Assembly: GCF_947501225.1 (NCBI RefSeq)
Contig: NZ_CANMUW010000011.1
Location: 1 to 64,000 of the forward strand
From: an uncultured Shewanella sp.
GTDB lineage: Bacteria; Pseudomonadota; Gammaproteobacteria; Enterobacterales; Shewanellaceae
Reading direction: 5' to 3'
Length of the DNA stretch: 64,000 nt
The translations under genes were made by a program, and so were the position numbers. Below, one piece after another: positions 46,491-56,407 of this stretch (positions are counted from its first letter, which is position 1; each line of letters begins with the position of its first letter). A model generated the notes under the pieces. The model made no database searches. It saw only the letters and a list, made by a program, of their open reading frames with translations, and had not been told where the DNA came from.

Positions 46491-47987
46491 ATGAGTTTTA
46501 CCTCCCTGGGTTTATCCGCTCCCATATTGAAAGCAGTAGCCAACAAGGGCTACGAAACACCTTCGCCGATTCAAGCTCAGGCTATTCCCGCAGTGCTGGA
46601 AGGCAAGGACGTTATGGCTGCGGCCCAGACCGGTACAGGTAAAACGGCGGGCTTTACCCTGCCACTGCTGGAGCTTTTAACCAAAGGCAGCCGTGCACCT
46701 GCTAAACAGGTTCGCGCCCTGGTGCTTACCCCGACTCGTGAGCTTGCGGCCCAAGTTGCGGAAAGTGTCGAAACTTACGGTAAAAACCTGCCTCTTCGTT
46801 CGGCCGTTGTCTTCGGCGGCGTAGGTATCGGCCCCCAAATCTCAAAATTGAGCCGGGGAGTCGATATACTGGTCGCCACTCCGGGACGCCTGCTGGACCT
46901 CTATAGCCAAGGTGCCGTTAAATTTAACCAGCTGGAGGTGTTAGTACTTGATGAAGCCGACCGCATGCTGGATATGGGCTTTATTCATGACATCAAACGC
47001 ATTCTTAAGATATTACCGGCGAAACGTCAGAACCTGATGTTCTCTGCGACCTTCTCAGACGACATCCGTAAACTGGCAAAAGGTTTAGTTAATAACCCGG
47101 TAGAGATCTCGGTAACGCCGCGTAACGCAACCGCCAATACGGTGGTGCAGTATGTCTATCCGGTGGATCAAAAACAGAAAACTGCGGTACTTATTAAGCT
47201 GGTCAGTGAAAATGAGTGGGATCAGGTATTGGTATTCAGCCGCACCAAGCATGGCGCAAACCGTATCGCCAAGAACCTCGATGCCAAGGGGATCACCGCA
47301 GCCGCGATTCACGGTAACAAGAGCCAGGGGGCCAGAACCAAGGCGCTGGCAAACTTTAAGAGTGGCGAAGTTCGCGTCCTCGTAGCCACCGATATTGCCG
47401 CCCGCGGCCTGGATATCGACCAGCTGCCAAACGTGGTTAACTTCGATCTGCCTAACGTTCCCGAAGATTACGTTCACCGTATCGGCCGTACCGGTCGCGC
47501 CGGAGCCAGTGGCCAGGCCATCTCTCTGGTTAGCAGCGATGAGTCCAAGCAACTCAGGGATATCGAGCGCCTGATTAAGCAAAATATCCCCCGTAAAGAG
47601 GTTGAAGGGTATACACCGACTCATGAAGTGCCTCAAACCGATCTGACCGGCAGTAAGCGCGGTCATAACCGCGGACCACGAAATGCCAGCGGCAGAGGTA
47701 ACCGCCGGGGTAACGAACGCTCAAACAGCGGTTCTCGCAACGACTCTCAAAACAGGCGCAGAAGTGGCGGCGCGAAGCATACTGACAAAGACGATGCCAA
47801 AGGCAGAGCTCAGCAGGGCGGTAAGGTCGAACACAAAGACGGGCAACGTAGCGGCGACACCGCCCGCGGTCATAAGCCTAACGATAAGAACAGCAGCCAT
47901 CGCCGCACGCGCAGACCTAAGGGGCCATCCAGCGCCAATGCTCCGGCCTCTAAGCCTGCATCAAACAGCAGTATTTGGGGGAAATAG
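46491..47987 (+). CDS. RhlE-type DEAD-box RNA helicase
   Basis: 498 aa. Helicase core ~1-375 with Q motif, Walker [13 protein letters not shown] box [16 protein letters not shown] and [10 protein letters not shown]. The C-terminal ~120 residues are low-complexity, rich in R, G, N, S and K, as in RhlE proteins, and probably bind RNA. ATP-dependent RNA unwinding in ribosome assembly or cold growth is the family role. Followed by the heptamer array and a terminator. Confidence 0.92.
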   Translation: MSFTSLGLSAPILKAVANKGYETPSPIQAQAIPAVLEGKDVMAAAQTGTGKTAGFTLPLLELLTKGSRAPAKQVRALVLTPTRELAAQVAESVETYGKNLPLRSAVVFGGVGIGPQISKLSRGVDILVATPGRLLDLYSQGAVKFNQLEVLVLDEADRMLDMGFIHDIKRILKILPAKRQNLMFSATFSDDIRKLAKGLVNNPVEISVTPRNATANTVVQYVYPVDQKQKTAVLIKLVSENEWDQVLVFSRTKHGANRIAKNLDAKGITAAAIHGNKSQGARTKALANFKSGEVRVLVATDIAARGLDIDQLPNVVNFDLPNVPEDYVHRIGRTGRAGASGQAISLVSSDESKQLRDIERLIKQNIPRKEVEGYTPTHEVPQTDLTGSKRGHNRGPRNASGRGNRRGNERSNSGSRNDSQNRRRSGGAKHTDKDDAKGRAQQGGKVEHKDGQRSGDTARGHKPNDKNSSHRRTRRPKGPSSANAPASKPASNSSIWGK

Positions 47988-48015
47988 GGAGTAGATGCGA
48001 GCCACGAGTACGGCA

Positions 48016-48092
48016 CACTTAGCACTTAGCACTTAGCACTTAGCACTTAGCACTTAGCACTTAGCACTTAGCACTTAGCACTTAGCACTTAG
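48016..48092. repeat. Heptamer tandem repeat CACTTAG x 11
   Basis: Eleven perfect copies (77 bp), starting 28 bp after the helicase stop codon and before its terminator, so it is part of the 3' untranslated region. Confidence 0.97.
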
Positions 48093-48197
48093 CTTAGTCC
48101 CTGCGAGAATATTCGCTACAGCCCGATTAATTCAATTCCGTCATGCTGGACTTGTTTCAGCATCCAGATTTAGAAATGAGCGTTAAAGTTTAAGATC

Positions 48198-48227
48198 AAA
48201 AAAGCAGAGCTCACACTCTGCTTTTTT
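48198..48227 (+). terminator. Rho-independent terminator of the RhlE-like gene
   Basis: AAAGCAGAG / CTCTGCTTT 9-bp stem, loop CTCACA, flanked by A and T runs; bidirectional shape between convergent genes. Confidence 0.9.
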
Positions 48228-48304
48228 GTATCTGGAACACTTATGTCTGTTTACCATGGATGGCATAAAACAGACGTTGTATCTGGAATAATAGATAAAT
48301 AGTC

Positions 48305-48384
48305 AAGAGGTTCGAGGATCCAGGTCCTGGAACCTCACCCTCAAACCTCAAGTCTAGAACCTAAAACCTCGCTCCTAGAACCTT
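48305..48384. repeat. Degenerate 7-bp-period array (AGGTTC / GAACCT type)
   Basis: AGG recurs every 7 bp in the left part (AGGTTC-AGGATC-AGGTCC) and CCT or TCT every 7 bp in the right part, about seven steps. The two parts are complementary in sense, giving an overall inverted arrangement. It lies just after the NhaC-type gene (minus strand). Confidence 0.8.
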
Positions 48385-48391
48385 CACTATA

Positions 48392-49774
48392 TTAAGCCAG
48401 CAACAGGAAGCCGACAAAGGTCGCTATCGCCGCAATCATTGCATAGGGCAGCTGAGTCACCGCATGACTGACTAAGTTACAGCCTGAGCCCTGAGCCGCC
48501 AACACCGTCGAGTCGGAGTAGAAACAGGCTTGACTGCCAAATGATGACGCCGACAACAGAGCCCCTATCACCAGAGGAATATTGGCATCTACCGATTGGG
48601 CCAATGGCATCACGATCGGAATCGATACCGCAAAAATCCCCCAGCTGGAGCCGGTTGCAAATGCCAATATCGACATGGTGAGAAACACCACTGCCGGCAG
48701 CAACTGAGGCGTCATAAACGGGCTCAAGCTGTCGATCACATATTGAGGCAGCATCAACTTATCGCACACATCCTTAAAGATGAACGCCGCAATCACAGTC
48801 CCGATGGCCGGCAACATGCTTTTAAAACCATCGATCATCTGCTCCATCATCTCTGACAGGGGCATCAACCTTTGCAGCCCATAGTAGGGCAGCGTCAATG
48901 CCAGCGTAGCTATCAGCCCCTTCAATACGTCGATATCGAAATAGACGGTAAAGCCCACCAATAGCAATATTGGCACGAAGAAGTTACGCAGTTGCCCCCG
49001 GTTATCTGCATGCTTAAACTCCTCTTCCAAAGCTTTTACCGCATATTCATCCGAGGTCTGCACCTCATCTAGATCGACCTGTTCGAGCGCAGGCTGTCCC
49101 TGGGCAGCCGCAAGCTGAGCCCGTTTCATCGGGCCAAAGGCCGGCACTATGCCTAAGATAACCAGCAGCACCATAGCCACTGCCAACCAGGCATAGAGCA
49201 TATAGGGGATCGCCTGCATATAGACGGCGATGCCCTGCCCCTCGGCGGCAATACCGTTATCGACCAGTAATCCCCCGAAAAAAACGGCCCAGGTAGACAG
49301 AGGCACCAACACACAGATAGGCGCCGCAGTAGAGTCCACCACATAGGCCAACATCTCACGTGAGACCTTAAATTTATCGGTCACCCGCTTCATGGTCGAA
49401 CCCACGGTCAGCGCATTAAGGTAATCATCGATAAAGATGACGATACCCAGTATAAAACTCATAAACAGCGATGATTTGGGTCCCTTGGCCAGTTTCAGGG
49501 CATGACGGCCAAATGCCATCGAGCCGCCGGTCTTCACCAGCAGGGCAATCAAGGCACCGAAACCACCACACACGAGAATGAGCCAGCCGATAGTCTCATC
49601 GGCCATGACCGACAGAGAGATATCGGCAAAGTTATTGAGCACGTCGGCGGGCTGGTACATCACCAGCCCCACTAACGCACCAATAATTAACGATAGAATT
49701 GGGCGGCGCAGCACCACGGCTAACACCAGAACCACCACAGGTGGAATAAGACTTAAGGCTGTCGGTTCAGACAT
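48392..49774 (-). CDS. NhaC-type Na+/H+ antiporter family protein
   Basis: 460 aa with about 11-12 TM helices; the motifs IFIDDYLNALTVGSTMKRVTDKF and STAAPICVLVPLSTWAVFF are typical of the NhaC-like antiporter family. Cytosolic loop ~215-255 is acidic. Predicted to exchange Na+ (or an organic acid or amino acid, as in some relatives) for protons. Monocistronic; convergent with the helicase gene. Confidence 0.85.
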   Translation of the reverse strand: MSEPTALSLIPPVVVLVLAVVLRRPILSLIIGALVGLVMYQPADVLNNFADISLSVMADETIGWLILVCGGFGALIALLVKTGGSMAFGRHALKLAKGPKSSLFMSFILGIVIFIDDYLNALTVGSTMKRVTDKFKVSREMLAYVVDSTAAPICVLVPLSTWAVFFGGLLVDNGIAAEGQGIAVYMQAIPYMLYAWLAVAMVLLVILGIVPAFGPMKRAQLAAAQGQPALEQVDLDEVQTSDEYAVKALEEEFKHADNRGQLRNFFVPILLLVGFTVYFDIDVLKGLIATLALTLPYYGLQRLMPLSEMMEQMIDGFKSMLPAIGTVIAAFIFKDVCDKLMLPQYVIDSLSPFMTPQLLPAVVFLTMSILAFATGSSWGIFAVSIPIVMPLAQSVDANIPLVIGALLSASSFGSQACFYSDSTVLAAQGSGCNLVSHAVTQLPYAMIAAIATFVGFLLLA

Positions 49775-50365
49775 GCGCGAATGTCCTTCTAAAAAAGTGC
49801 CCCTTGGGGCAGATTAATTTAAAAGACTCAAGTTAACCGGAACTACATAGCCCGGAGTTTTCTGAGTTTATTGCTGCTTTATGATGAACTTGCCACCGGT
49901 CCGATAGGAAATTGCCGGTGTATGGCTTGCACCTGAGTTAAAACATCGCGCGAAAAATAATCCCGATTCAAACTCCAGTCAATGAAAATATTTATTTCAT
50001 GACACTTTTTTTCTGCCCGCTAAAACAAGCATGCGTAACACATTGAAATAGCAGTATAATTCACAGCAGCAAAAAACCAGCCACCGCCGCCAACTCTCCA
50101 CTGTTTATTCACCCTAAATGAGTATACACCCAGGAAGAAGCAGCCATAAATCATACCTATCAAATTGATTATTAATGTTAATAATCTACAGTGCGGCAAT
50201 AATTACCTGAATTAAACACAAGCAAGGCGGTTAACAGCTTTACTTCTCAGATAAAATAGGTGAGTTTTAGCCATCAAATTCAACAACGCGCCAGGGCCGA
50301 TTCCTATGGAAACAGAGCTAAAGAGGGACTGCTTGAAAGATAAAGCGAAAGAGAAGGAGGAGACC
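49775..50365. other. ~590-bp gene-free stretch
   Basis: AT-rich region upstream of both the NhaC-type gene and the GFA gene (divergent). No repeat, RNA or clear promoter recognised beyond AT-rich segments at about 49980-50060 and 50160-50200. Confidence 0.4.
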
Positions 50366-50764
50366 GTGAAGATGGAGGGGGGCTGCCTGTGCGGTTCACT
50401 CAGATATAAGGTAACGGCCATGCCCTTCGACGCCGATCACTGTCACTGCCGCATCTGCCAGAAGAGCACCGGCGCCGTAATGGGCAGCTGGATGGACTTT
50501 CTCACCGAGCAGGTTATCTGGTTATCCGGCCAGCCGACGGAGTATGCCTCATCGGATACCACCAGGCGTGGCTTCTGCTCTAGTTGTGGCACCAGTATCA
50601 GTTTTCGCGATACCGGCTATCCGAAATACTATTCATTGAGTATTGCGTCACTGGATGACCCGAATCTGGTACCGGTTAAGTATCATATTCATACTGCCAG
50701 TCAGGTATCCTGGCTGTGTATCAAGGATGATACCCCCAAGTACAGTGGCACTCGGCAGGGATAA
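50366..50764 (+). CDS. GFA/CENP-V family zinc-binding protein
   Basis: About 132 aa. The Cys pattern GGCLCGSL, HCHCRICQ, FCSSCGT marks the glutathione-dependent formaldehyde-activating (GFA) fold, which binds two zinc ions. Most members have unknown substrates. The start is taken at GTG 50366, with AGGAGG 5 nt upstream; ATG 50372 is the alternative. A frame open back to ATG 50306 is less likely. Confidence 0.88.
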   Translation: MKMEGGCLCGSLRYKVTAMPFDADHCHCRICQKSTGAVMGSWMDFLTEQVIWLSGQPTEYASSDTTRRGFCSSCGTSISFRDTGYPKYYSLSIASLDDPNLVPVKYHIHTASQVSWLCIKDDTPKYSGTRQG

Positions 50765-51584
50765 TCAGTCGCATCACTGACTTAGGATGTTTGCTAGGGT
50801 TTACTTGGTACTTAATAGGTTTATTGAAGGTCGCTCCTTCAAGGGGATTTATAGCCTGCGGCTCGCTTATGTGCAGATACTTCTGTGACACGCTGCAAGT
50901 ACATCCGTGTAAGCTCGACGATGGCATCCCTGCCATCAACGGCCACAGCCGCATCTGCACCTTTATCTATCTTCTCTTCGATTAAAACTCTATCTAACCC
51001 GGCCTAATCACCTTCAAGTACGATGGTTCCCCGTTGGAAGGTTAATATGGCATAGCCATAAGCTCATGAACGAGAAGCATGGTTAAAATTGTTCCCTACA
51101 CTTTTTAACATTTCCAATGTCCTATCAGTCAGATGCTGAACTGGCTTTGTAAATGGATTTACGTGCAGAAGTACGTAGATAAAAATACCGTAGAGCCATC
51201 ATGGCCGTTCTCATACATCCTTGTATTTCTCGGCATTCAGGCATCCTGCCTATCAGATGTCAGGTTAGCTTTCGGACTTCTTGTGACAAGAGCGGATTCC
51301 CCATCGGAAGCGGTAGCAATTTATCCATAAGAACAGAGGATCAAAACTTCGCCGGGGCGTCATGGTGGATGCAAGGCGAATAATCACCATATAGGTGATT
51401 GTGCTTATGAGCGAGAGGCAGGGATGCCGAACTGGCCTTTGTATATGGACATATTTGGAGTTGCTATTGCTCCCCCGCCCCCTCTTGCCCTGCTGTTTAT
51501 TGCAAGAAGGGAATGGAATTCCACGACTTTCATCCAAACGAAGTTTGGAAAGCCTCTTCCTGTCAAGGCTGAAAAACAATGGTA

Positions 51585-51617
51585 ACAAAAAAGGGAATGA
51601 ACCAAGTTCACTCCCCT
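51585..51617 (-). terminator. Rho-independent terminator of dbpA (minus strand)
   Basis: On the minus strand AAGGGGAGTGAAC pairs with GTTCATTCCCTT (one bulge, one G-U) around TTG, followed by a T run. Confidence 0.85.
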
Positions 51618-51671
51618 TAAAATTTAGCTGGAAACGACCAGCAACTATGGAGCTAGTTGCCTTAACCAAAA

Positions 51672-51706
51672 TCCTAGGAACTAGAGTCTCGGACCTAGCT
51701 CCTTGG
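51672..51706. repeat. Degenerate heptamer array, five units
   Basis: TCCTAGG-AACTAGA-GTCTCGG-ACCTAGC-TCCTTGG: CT at the same place in each 7-bp unit. It lies just beyond the dbpA stop codon, inside its 3' untranslated region. Confidence 0.75.
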
Positions 51707-51714
51707 ATGACAGA

Positions 51715-53172
51715 CTATCTCATCTCCCAGGCACGATAAGTTCGGCCCTTGAGCTTGCCCTTAGTGATCTTATGCAGCGCCTTCTTGGCAGCCTTACGGT
51801 CGACGGCCACGTATGAGCGGAACTCGGTGATCTTAATCTTACCTACCTCGGAGCCTTGAATGCCGTTTTCACCGGTCAGGGCTCCTAAGATATCGCCCGG
51901 GCGAAGCTTGTTCTTCTTACCGCCGTCGATCTGCAGCGTCACCATCTTAGGCTGGGTCGGATAGGTATCGAGCAGGCTCTCTGGTGGCAGGCCTTCGCTG
52001 ACGATATCCCGGTCCAGATACTCCTCTAACAGCTTGACCTTGTAATCATCACCGGCGGTGAAGAAGGTGTAGGCGGCGCCCTTGGTTCCCGCACGGCCCG
52101 TACGACCGATACGATGAATATGCACCTCAGTGTCATAGGCAAACTCGTAGTTAACCACCATGTCCAGCGCTTCGATATCCAGACCACGCGCCGCAACGTC
52201 GGTGGCCACCATGATAGAGGCACTCTTGTTAGCAAACTGCATCAGGGTGATATCTCTGTCTCTCTGTTCAAGGTCACCATGAAGGGCCACCACGCTGAAA
52301 CCGTCGTTAGCCAGAGTTGCAGCCACATCTTTAGTCTCACGCTTGGTATTACAAAATACGACTGCGCTCTCGGGTCTATGTTGCAATAGCAACAGGCGCA
52401 GCGCCTTCTGACGCTCTTTGTTGCTGTCTATCTGGTAGAAGTGCTGCTCGATACTGCTGCTGTCATGAGTCGATGTCACCTTGACCATCACAGGATCTAT
52501 CATGATCTCTTCGGCGATCTTCTGGATCTGCTTAGGGAAAGTCGCACTGAACAGCAGGGTCTGGCGCTCACGGGGCATCTCGGCCATGATGTAATCCAGA
52601 TCCGGCAGGAAGCCCATCTCCAGCATGCGGTCGGCTTCATCCAGCACTAAGGTATTGACGTTTTCTAAACTTAAACGCTCACGTGAAAGATGGTCGATAA
52701 TACGGCCCGGTGTTCCGACTATGATATGGGCGCCATGCTCCAAAGAGCCGATCTGCGGCCCCATAGGTACACCGCCACACAGGGTCAATACCTTGATATT
52801 GTGGATGCCACGAGCCAGAGTACGGATCTCCTTGGCAACCTGATCGGCAAGCTCACGGGTAGGACAGAGCACCAGTGATTGAATACGAAAGCGTTTCACG
52901 TTCAGCTTATTGAGCAAGCCTAAGCCAAAGGCAGCCGTTTTCCCCGAGCCGGTCTTACCCTGACCGACAACATCTTCACCGTTTAAGATGGCAGGCAGAC
53001 TCTGGGCCTGAATCGGTGTCATGGAGTCGTATCCCATGGTTTTGAGGTTATCCAGTAGTTCAGGTTTTAGTGGCAGTGTTGAAAACGATACGTTGTTCTC
53101 TTGCGATGAAGAGTCTGCATTTGGGGTAACTTGGCTCAAGGTCTGTTCCTGTTTTTTATCATGACGAAACAC
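51715..53172 (-). CDS. dbpA: DbpA, DEAD-box RNA helicase
   Basis: 485 aa. Helicase core with [31 protein letters not shown] and [10 protein letters not shown]; the C-terminal ~75 residues (LQIDGGKKNKLRPGDILGALTGENGI...) form the DbpA RNA-recognition domain that binds hairpin 92 of 23S rRNA. Role: late large-subunit ribosome assembly. The longest frame starts at GTG 53172 with no clear ribosome site, so the first ~25 residues are uncertain. Confidence 0.93.
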   Translation of the reverse strand: MFRHDKKQEQTLSQVTPNADSSSQENNVSFSTLPLKPELLDNLKTMGYDSMTPIQAQSLPAILNGEDVVGQGKTGSGKTAAFGLGLLNKLNVKRFRIQSLVLCPTRELADQVAKEIRTLARGIHNIKVLTLCGGVPMGPQIGSLEHGAHIIVGTPGRIIDHLSRERLSLENVNTLVLDEADRMLEMGFLPDLDYIMAEMPRERQTLLFSATFPKQIQKIAEEIMIDPVMVKVTSTHDSSSIEQHFYQIDSNKERQKALRLLLLQHRPESAVVFCNTKRETKDVAATLANDGFSVVALHGDLEQRDRDITLMQFANKSASIMVATDVAARGLDIEALDMVVNYEFAYDTEVHIHRIGRTGRAGTKGAAYTFFTAGDDYKVKLLEEYLDRDIVSEGLPPESLLDTYPTQPKMVTLQIDGGKKNKLRPGDILGALTGENGIQGSEVGKIKITEFRSYVAVDRKAAKKALHKITKGKLKGRTYRAWEMR

Positions 53173-53367
53173 GCGTCATGAAAGCGACTGTCAATACTAA
53201 AACATTGATATATCGCTGATATAAATCGAATTTATTCAGCCGGACAAAACCCTGTGAAATTGATGATGTTCAGGCTTAATAGTAGTGGGCGTGATTATAG
53301 CAAGGTTTGATATGAGTTGCTTGTATCCTTGGCCCCGGTTCCATGAGCCGGAAAGCGTACCCGAAGA

Positions 53368-53680
53368 TTACTGAGGTCATTAATTCACAAGCTCGCCACG
53401 TAACGTCGAGCCAATTCGCTCAACCCACCGGAATCAACAGAGCGTCTCTGGTATCGGATAGGTGCCCCGACTTACTGAGGTCATTAATTCACAAGCTCGC
53501 CACGTAACGTCGAGCCAATTAGCTCGACCCACCGGAATCAACAGAGCGTCTCTGGTATCGGATAGGTGCCCCGAATTACTGAGGTCATTAATTCGCAAGC
53601 TCGCCACGTAACGTCGAGCCAATTCGCTCAACCCACCAATCAACGGCGTCTCTGGCATCGTCGGTCGAGTCGACCATTGT
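53368..53680. repeat. Three 104-bp tandem copies derived from the DUF3313 gene 3' end
   Basis: TTACTGAGGTCATTAATTC marks unit starts near 53368, 53472 and 53576 (exact 104-bp steps). The third unit is the real 3' end of the minus-strand lipoprotein gene; the other two lie beyond its stop codon, nearly identical to each other and diverged from the coding copy by small indels. Confidence 0.95.
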
Positions 53681-54283
53681 ACTGAGATCCTTAGCCCCCG
53701 CCCTCCTGTCGATAACTGCGACGATAGGATCGCCCGAGTTGGCATCGCTTATCATCATCTCGATGGTGGCGCTACCTACGTTGGTGTGCTCTCCGGTCAC
53801 GACCTTGGCCACTGTTGAGATCCCAAGTCCTATGGGTAGCAGGCTGCTGGTTACCGCCAGAATAGGGTTCGGCGTCTCGATATTGGTCAGCGCAACACTT
53901 ATCCTTAAGGTGTTCTCCTTGGGGCTATCGACAAGTTCAAAACGGGTGGCTGCCTTCTGTTTGATTTTTTCGATCAGATACTCAGATACGCCAACAATCT
54001 CCTGTTCCGATAGGTTATCGTAGCGGGTCTTATCATCGAGCACCAACCAGACCTGATCGACGATGACACTATCGTACTGCTGCAAGATATCGTTGAGATC
54101 TTTGATGCTCTTAATACCCGGTTTTGCCCAGACAAGGTCGCTGCCCCCTTTTGGGCCGGGTCTGAAATCATCGAAGTTTTTAAACATCTGAGATTGACGA
54201 TAATCCTGTACAACACCACAGCCGCTTAACAACAGCAACACAGCCCCAACACCCAGACTCGCTGCGATTCGATATGATTTCAT
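53588..54283 (-). CDS. DUF3313-like lipoprotein
   Basis: 231 aa with a lipoprotein signal (LSGC, Cys22). The mature part (RQSQMFKNFDDFRPGPKGGSDLVWAKPGI...) fits DUF3313 lipoproteins; a central hydrophobic stretch (NPILAVTSSLLPIGLGISTVAKVV) is typical. Function unknown. Its last ~90 coding bases are copied twice downstream. Confidence 0.78.
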   Translation of the reverse strand: MKSYRIAASLGVGAVLLLLSGCGVVQDYRQSQMFKNFDDFRPGPKGGSDLVWAKPGIKSIKDLNDILQQYDSVIVDQVWLVLDDKTRYDNLSEQEIVGVSEYLIEKIKQKAATRFELVDSPKENTLRISVALTNIETPNPILAVTSSLLPIGLGISTVAKVVTGEHTNVGSATIEMMISDANSGDPIVAVIDRRAGAKDLSTMVDSTDDARDAVDWWVERIGSTLRGELAN

Positions 54284-54412
54284 AATATTTCCAATAGACT
54301 AATTTTGCTACATTCAAAGCGCAACTATACACATGTATAGTCACCATAACATAAAAGTATAAATGCTACCCGCTTAAATAACAGCAGCTAAATGATTTAC
54401 ATTCGTTAGAGC

Positions 54413-54439
54413 AAAAAAAGCCCCGAATCTTCGGGGCTT
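54413..54439 (-). terminator. Rho-independent terminator of the POT transporter gene (minus strand)
   Basis: AAGCCCCGAA / TTCGGGGCTT 10-bp stem with a two-base loop gap; seven A on the plus strand give the T run on the minus strand. Confidence 0.93.
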
Positions 54440-54476
54440 GTTAACATATCCTATTGAGAGGTTATAAGCAGAAGCG

Positions 54477-55886
54477 CTACGCGGTAGCCAGCTCAACCTC
54501 TTCAGTCTTATTCGCATCCAGGCGCTTAATCACGGCGCCGTAGATAATCAATGAAACGGCTGAAACCGTTGCGATAGCCGCGAAGAAGTACCAGATGTAG
54601 TGCGCATGAGACGCTGCTGCCGCCCATTCTGCATGAGTATCAAAGATACGGGGATCCGGGCAGTATGCCTCTAACAGATAACCGGACAGGCCGAAACCTA
54701 ACAGCGAACTGATGAAGGAGTGCAGGTGTGAGAAGCCAAGGTAGAGCCCCTCCTCTCCCTTAGGTGCCTGCAACGAGAAGTATTCGAGGAAACGTGGTGA
54801 GATAAAACACTCGGCCAGCCCCTGGAACACGATACCTATAATCATCATGGCCGCGATGGGGTGCATGCCTAAGATAGTTTCTGTACCGGCAAACATATTA
54901 CCCGATGCCATCAGCAGCGCAGAGACAGGCATGATAAACATACCGATAGTCATCGAAGAGAGTGCGCTGCGCTTGCTCATCATGGCAGTCACAAGGCTTA
55001 CAGAGAGAAATACCACTAACGGGTTAACGTTGGCATACCATGATGGCGAGGAGCCCTCACCCGCCATACGCAGCACATACTTAGGCATAGTCGCATACAG
55101 CTGATGCTGTACCATCCAGAAACCACTGATGATGATGGTCAAAGAGATTAAGCGACCATTACCCAGTACCTTGATAAGTGCATTCCAGATCTCGCCCAGA
55201 GACTTACTTTCACTGTTTGTCTCGGTACTCTTGAAGAAGAGGAAGATACTGAAAAACGCGATAAGCGTCATACTGGCCGCAAAATAGTTAAGGTTAATCA
55301 ACCCCAGATCGCCCATAGATTCACGCAGAGGTTTCACCACTGTCTTGCCTGAGAAGGCGCCGATATTAACCATCATATAAAAGATGGAGAAGCCTTTCGC
55401 GCGGTTAGCGGTAGTCGTACACTTAGCCACGGTACCTGTGATCACCGCCTTGATAAATGAACCACCGATCATGATGACGATAAGGATCGGCACGATCGCC
55501 CAGCGAATATCGGCCTCCTTCAGGCCGTGATAGGTCGCCTCTTTACCATATTCAACCAGCCCCTGCCCCTCAAGCAGAGCAGGAAAGACAGCAAGTGCTG
55601 CGTAACCAACGGTCAGCAGGCCAAAGGCCAGCAGCAAGGCTCCCCTGAAGCCAATTTTATCGGCCAGGGCACCACTGAAGGTCGGAAGGAAATAGAGACC
55701 CGCAGAGAAGGCACCAGCGAGCCAGGCAGCTTCAACATCGGTGAACCCTAAGATACGTGATAGATACAGGGTGATCACAATGAACACGCCATAATAGGCG
55801 GCGCGCTCTAAAAGTTCGACACCATTGGCAATCCAAAATGTTTTTGGAAACCCCTGCTGCGTCGAAGAAGACGTACTGTTATTCAT
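54477..55886 (-). CDS. POT/PTR-type MFS transporter (probable peptide transporter)
   Basis: 469 aa with about 12 TM helices. ELLERAAYYGVFIVITLYL near 24-42 is the ExxERxxYYG proton-coupling motif of peptide transporters. Shorter and less typical than E. coli DtpA, with few of the later POT motifs, so the substrate may be something other than di-/tripeptides. Monocistronic with its own terminator. Confidence 0.82.
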   Translation of the reverse strand: MNNSTSSSTQQGFPKTFWIANGVELLERAAYYGVFIVITLYLSRILGFTDVEAAWLAGAFSAGLYFLPTFSGALADKIGFRGALLLAFGLLTVGYAALAVFPALLEGQGLVEYGKEATYHGLKEADIRWAIVPILIVIMIGGSFIKAVITGTVAKCTTTANRAKGFSIFYMMVNIGAFSGKTVVKPLRESMGDLGLINLNYFAASMTLIAFFSIFLFFKSTETNSESKSLGEIWNALIKVLGNGRLISLTIIISGFWMVQHQLYATMPKYVLRMAGEGSSPSWYANVNPLVVFLSVSLVTAMMSKRSALSSMTIGMFIMPVSALLMASGNMFAGTETILGMHPIAAMMIIGIVFQGLAECFISPRFLEYFSLQAPKGEEGLYLGFSHLHSFISSLLGFGLSGYLLEAYCPDPRIFDTHAEWAAAASHAHYIWYFFAAIATVSAVSLIIYGAVIKRLDANKTEEVELATA

Positions 55887-56407
55887 TTTATAATTCCAGA
55901 TCTGAAGTTATTATCTGCATCAACATATTATCCAGCCCATGATGACGCAATTGTGGCTATATCGATTCTATCTCTATTCTGTCTCTATTCTTCTGAGGCC
56001 AGAGTTTCACACCGACTGAAGACCGGCCTCAACCGATGACAAGCTCAGATACACCGACTCGAGAGCGATGCACCACGACAGGGGCTGACATATCTCTAAT
56101 GACTGACACGGCCCCTAATGAAAAGCAACGCCGGATTCTATCACGATTTTGTTAATGATAAGACTGTTAATGCTCAGTTGTGAGCGCTCAACACCTCAAA
56201 AGCATTAACAATGAGCGAAGCAAACTAACAAGAGAGTGGGGTTAACATTTGATTGTAGGGGCTATTAACTGTGTAAAAATCCCTATACAGCGGCTGTATA
56301 TTAATTAGGCTTGTGCCAACATCTCACAATGAAGATGGTACCAAACCTCGATTATCCGGCTAAATAGAGTTACCCTTTGCCCAAAGTAGCCAGATACAGA
56401 CAAGCCA
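55887..56407. other. 520-bp gene-free stretch
   Basis: Between divergent genes. It contains short TCTATCTCTATTCTG-type repeats (~55965-55995) and one strong palindrome, TATACAGCGGCTGTATA (56284-56300), ~110 bp before the next gene. Otherwise nothing recognised. Confidence 0.5.
56284..56300. promoter_or_regulatory. 17-bp palindrome, possible operator
   Basis: TATACAGCGGCTGTATA has two perfect 8-bp arms around one base. It is not a LexA box (the half-sites face the wrong way). It could control the 103-aa gene downstream. Confidence 0.4.

Larger units (their letters stand above)
50765..51714. other. 950-bp gene-free stretch rich in short inverted repeats
   Basis: No convincing gene in either strand; short frames lack ribosome sites and family features. 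It holds GATGGCA-TCCC-TGCCATC (50920-50937), AATCACC-ATATA-GGTGATT (51382-51400), two related segments near 51134 and 51425 (GCTGAACTGGC / GCCGAACTGGC), the dbpA terminator (51585-51617) and a heptamer array (51672-51706). It may be a graveyard of intergenic repeats. Confidence 0.6.

Noticed and set aside
53434..53745. 103-aa minus-strand frame through the 104-bp repeats
   Set aside because: Out-of-frame reading of the repeat array and the DUF3313 gene end.
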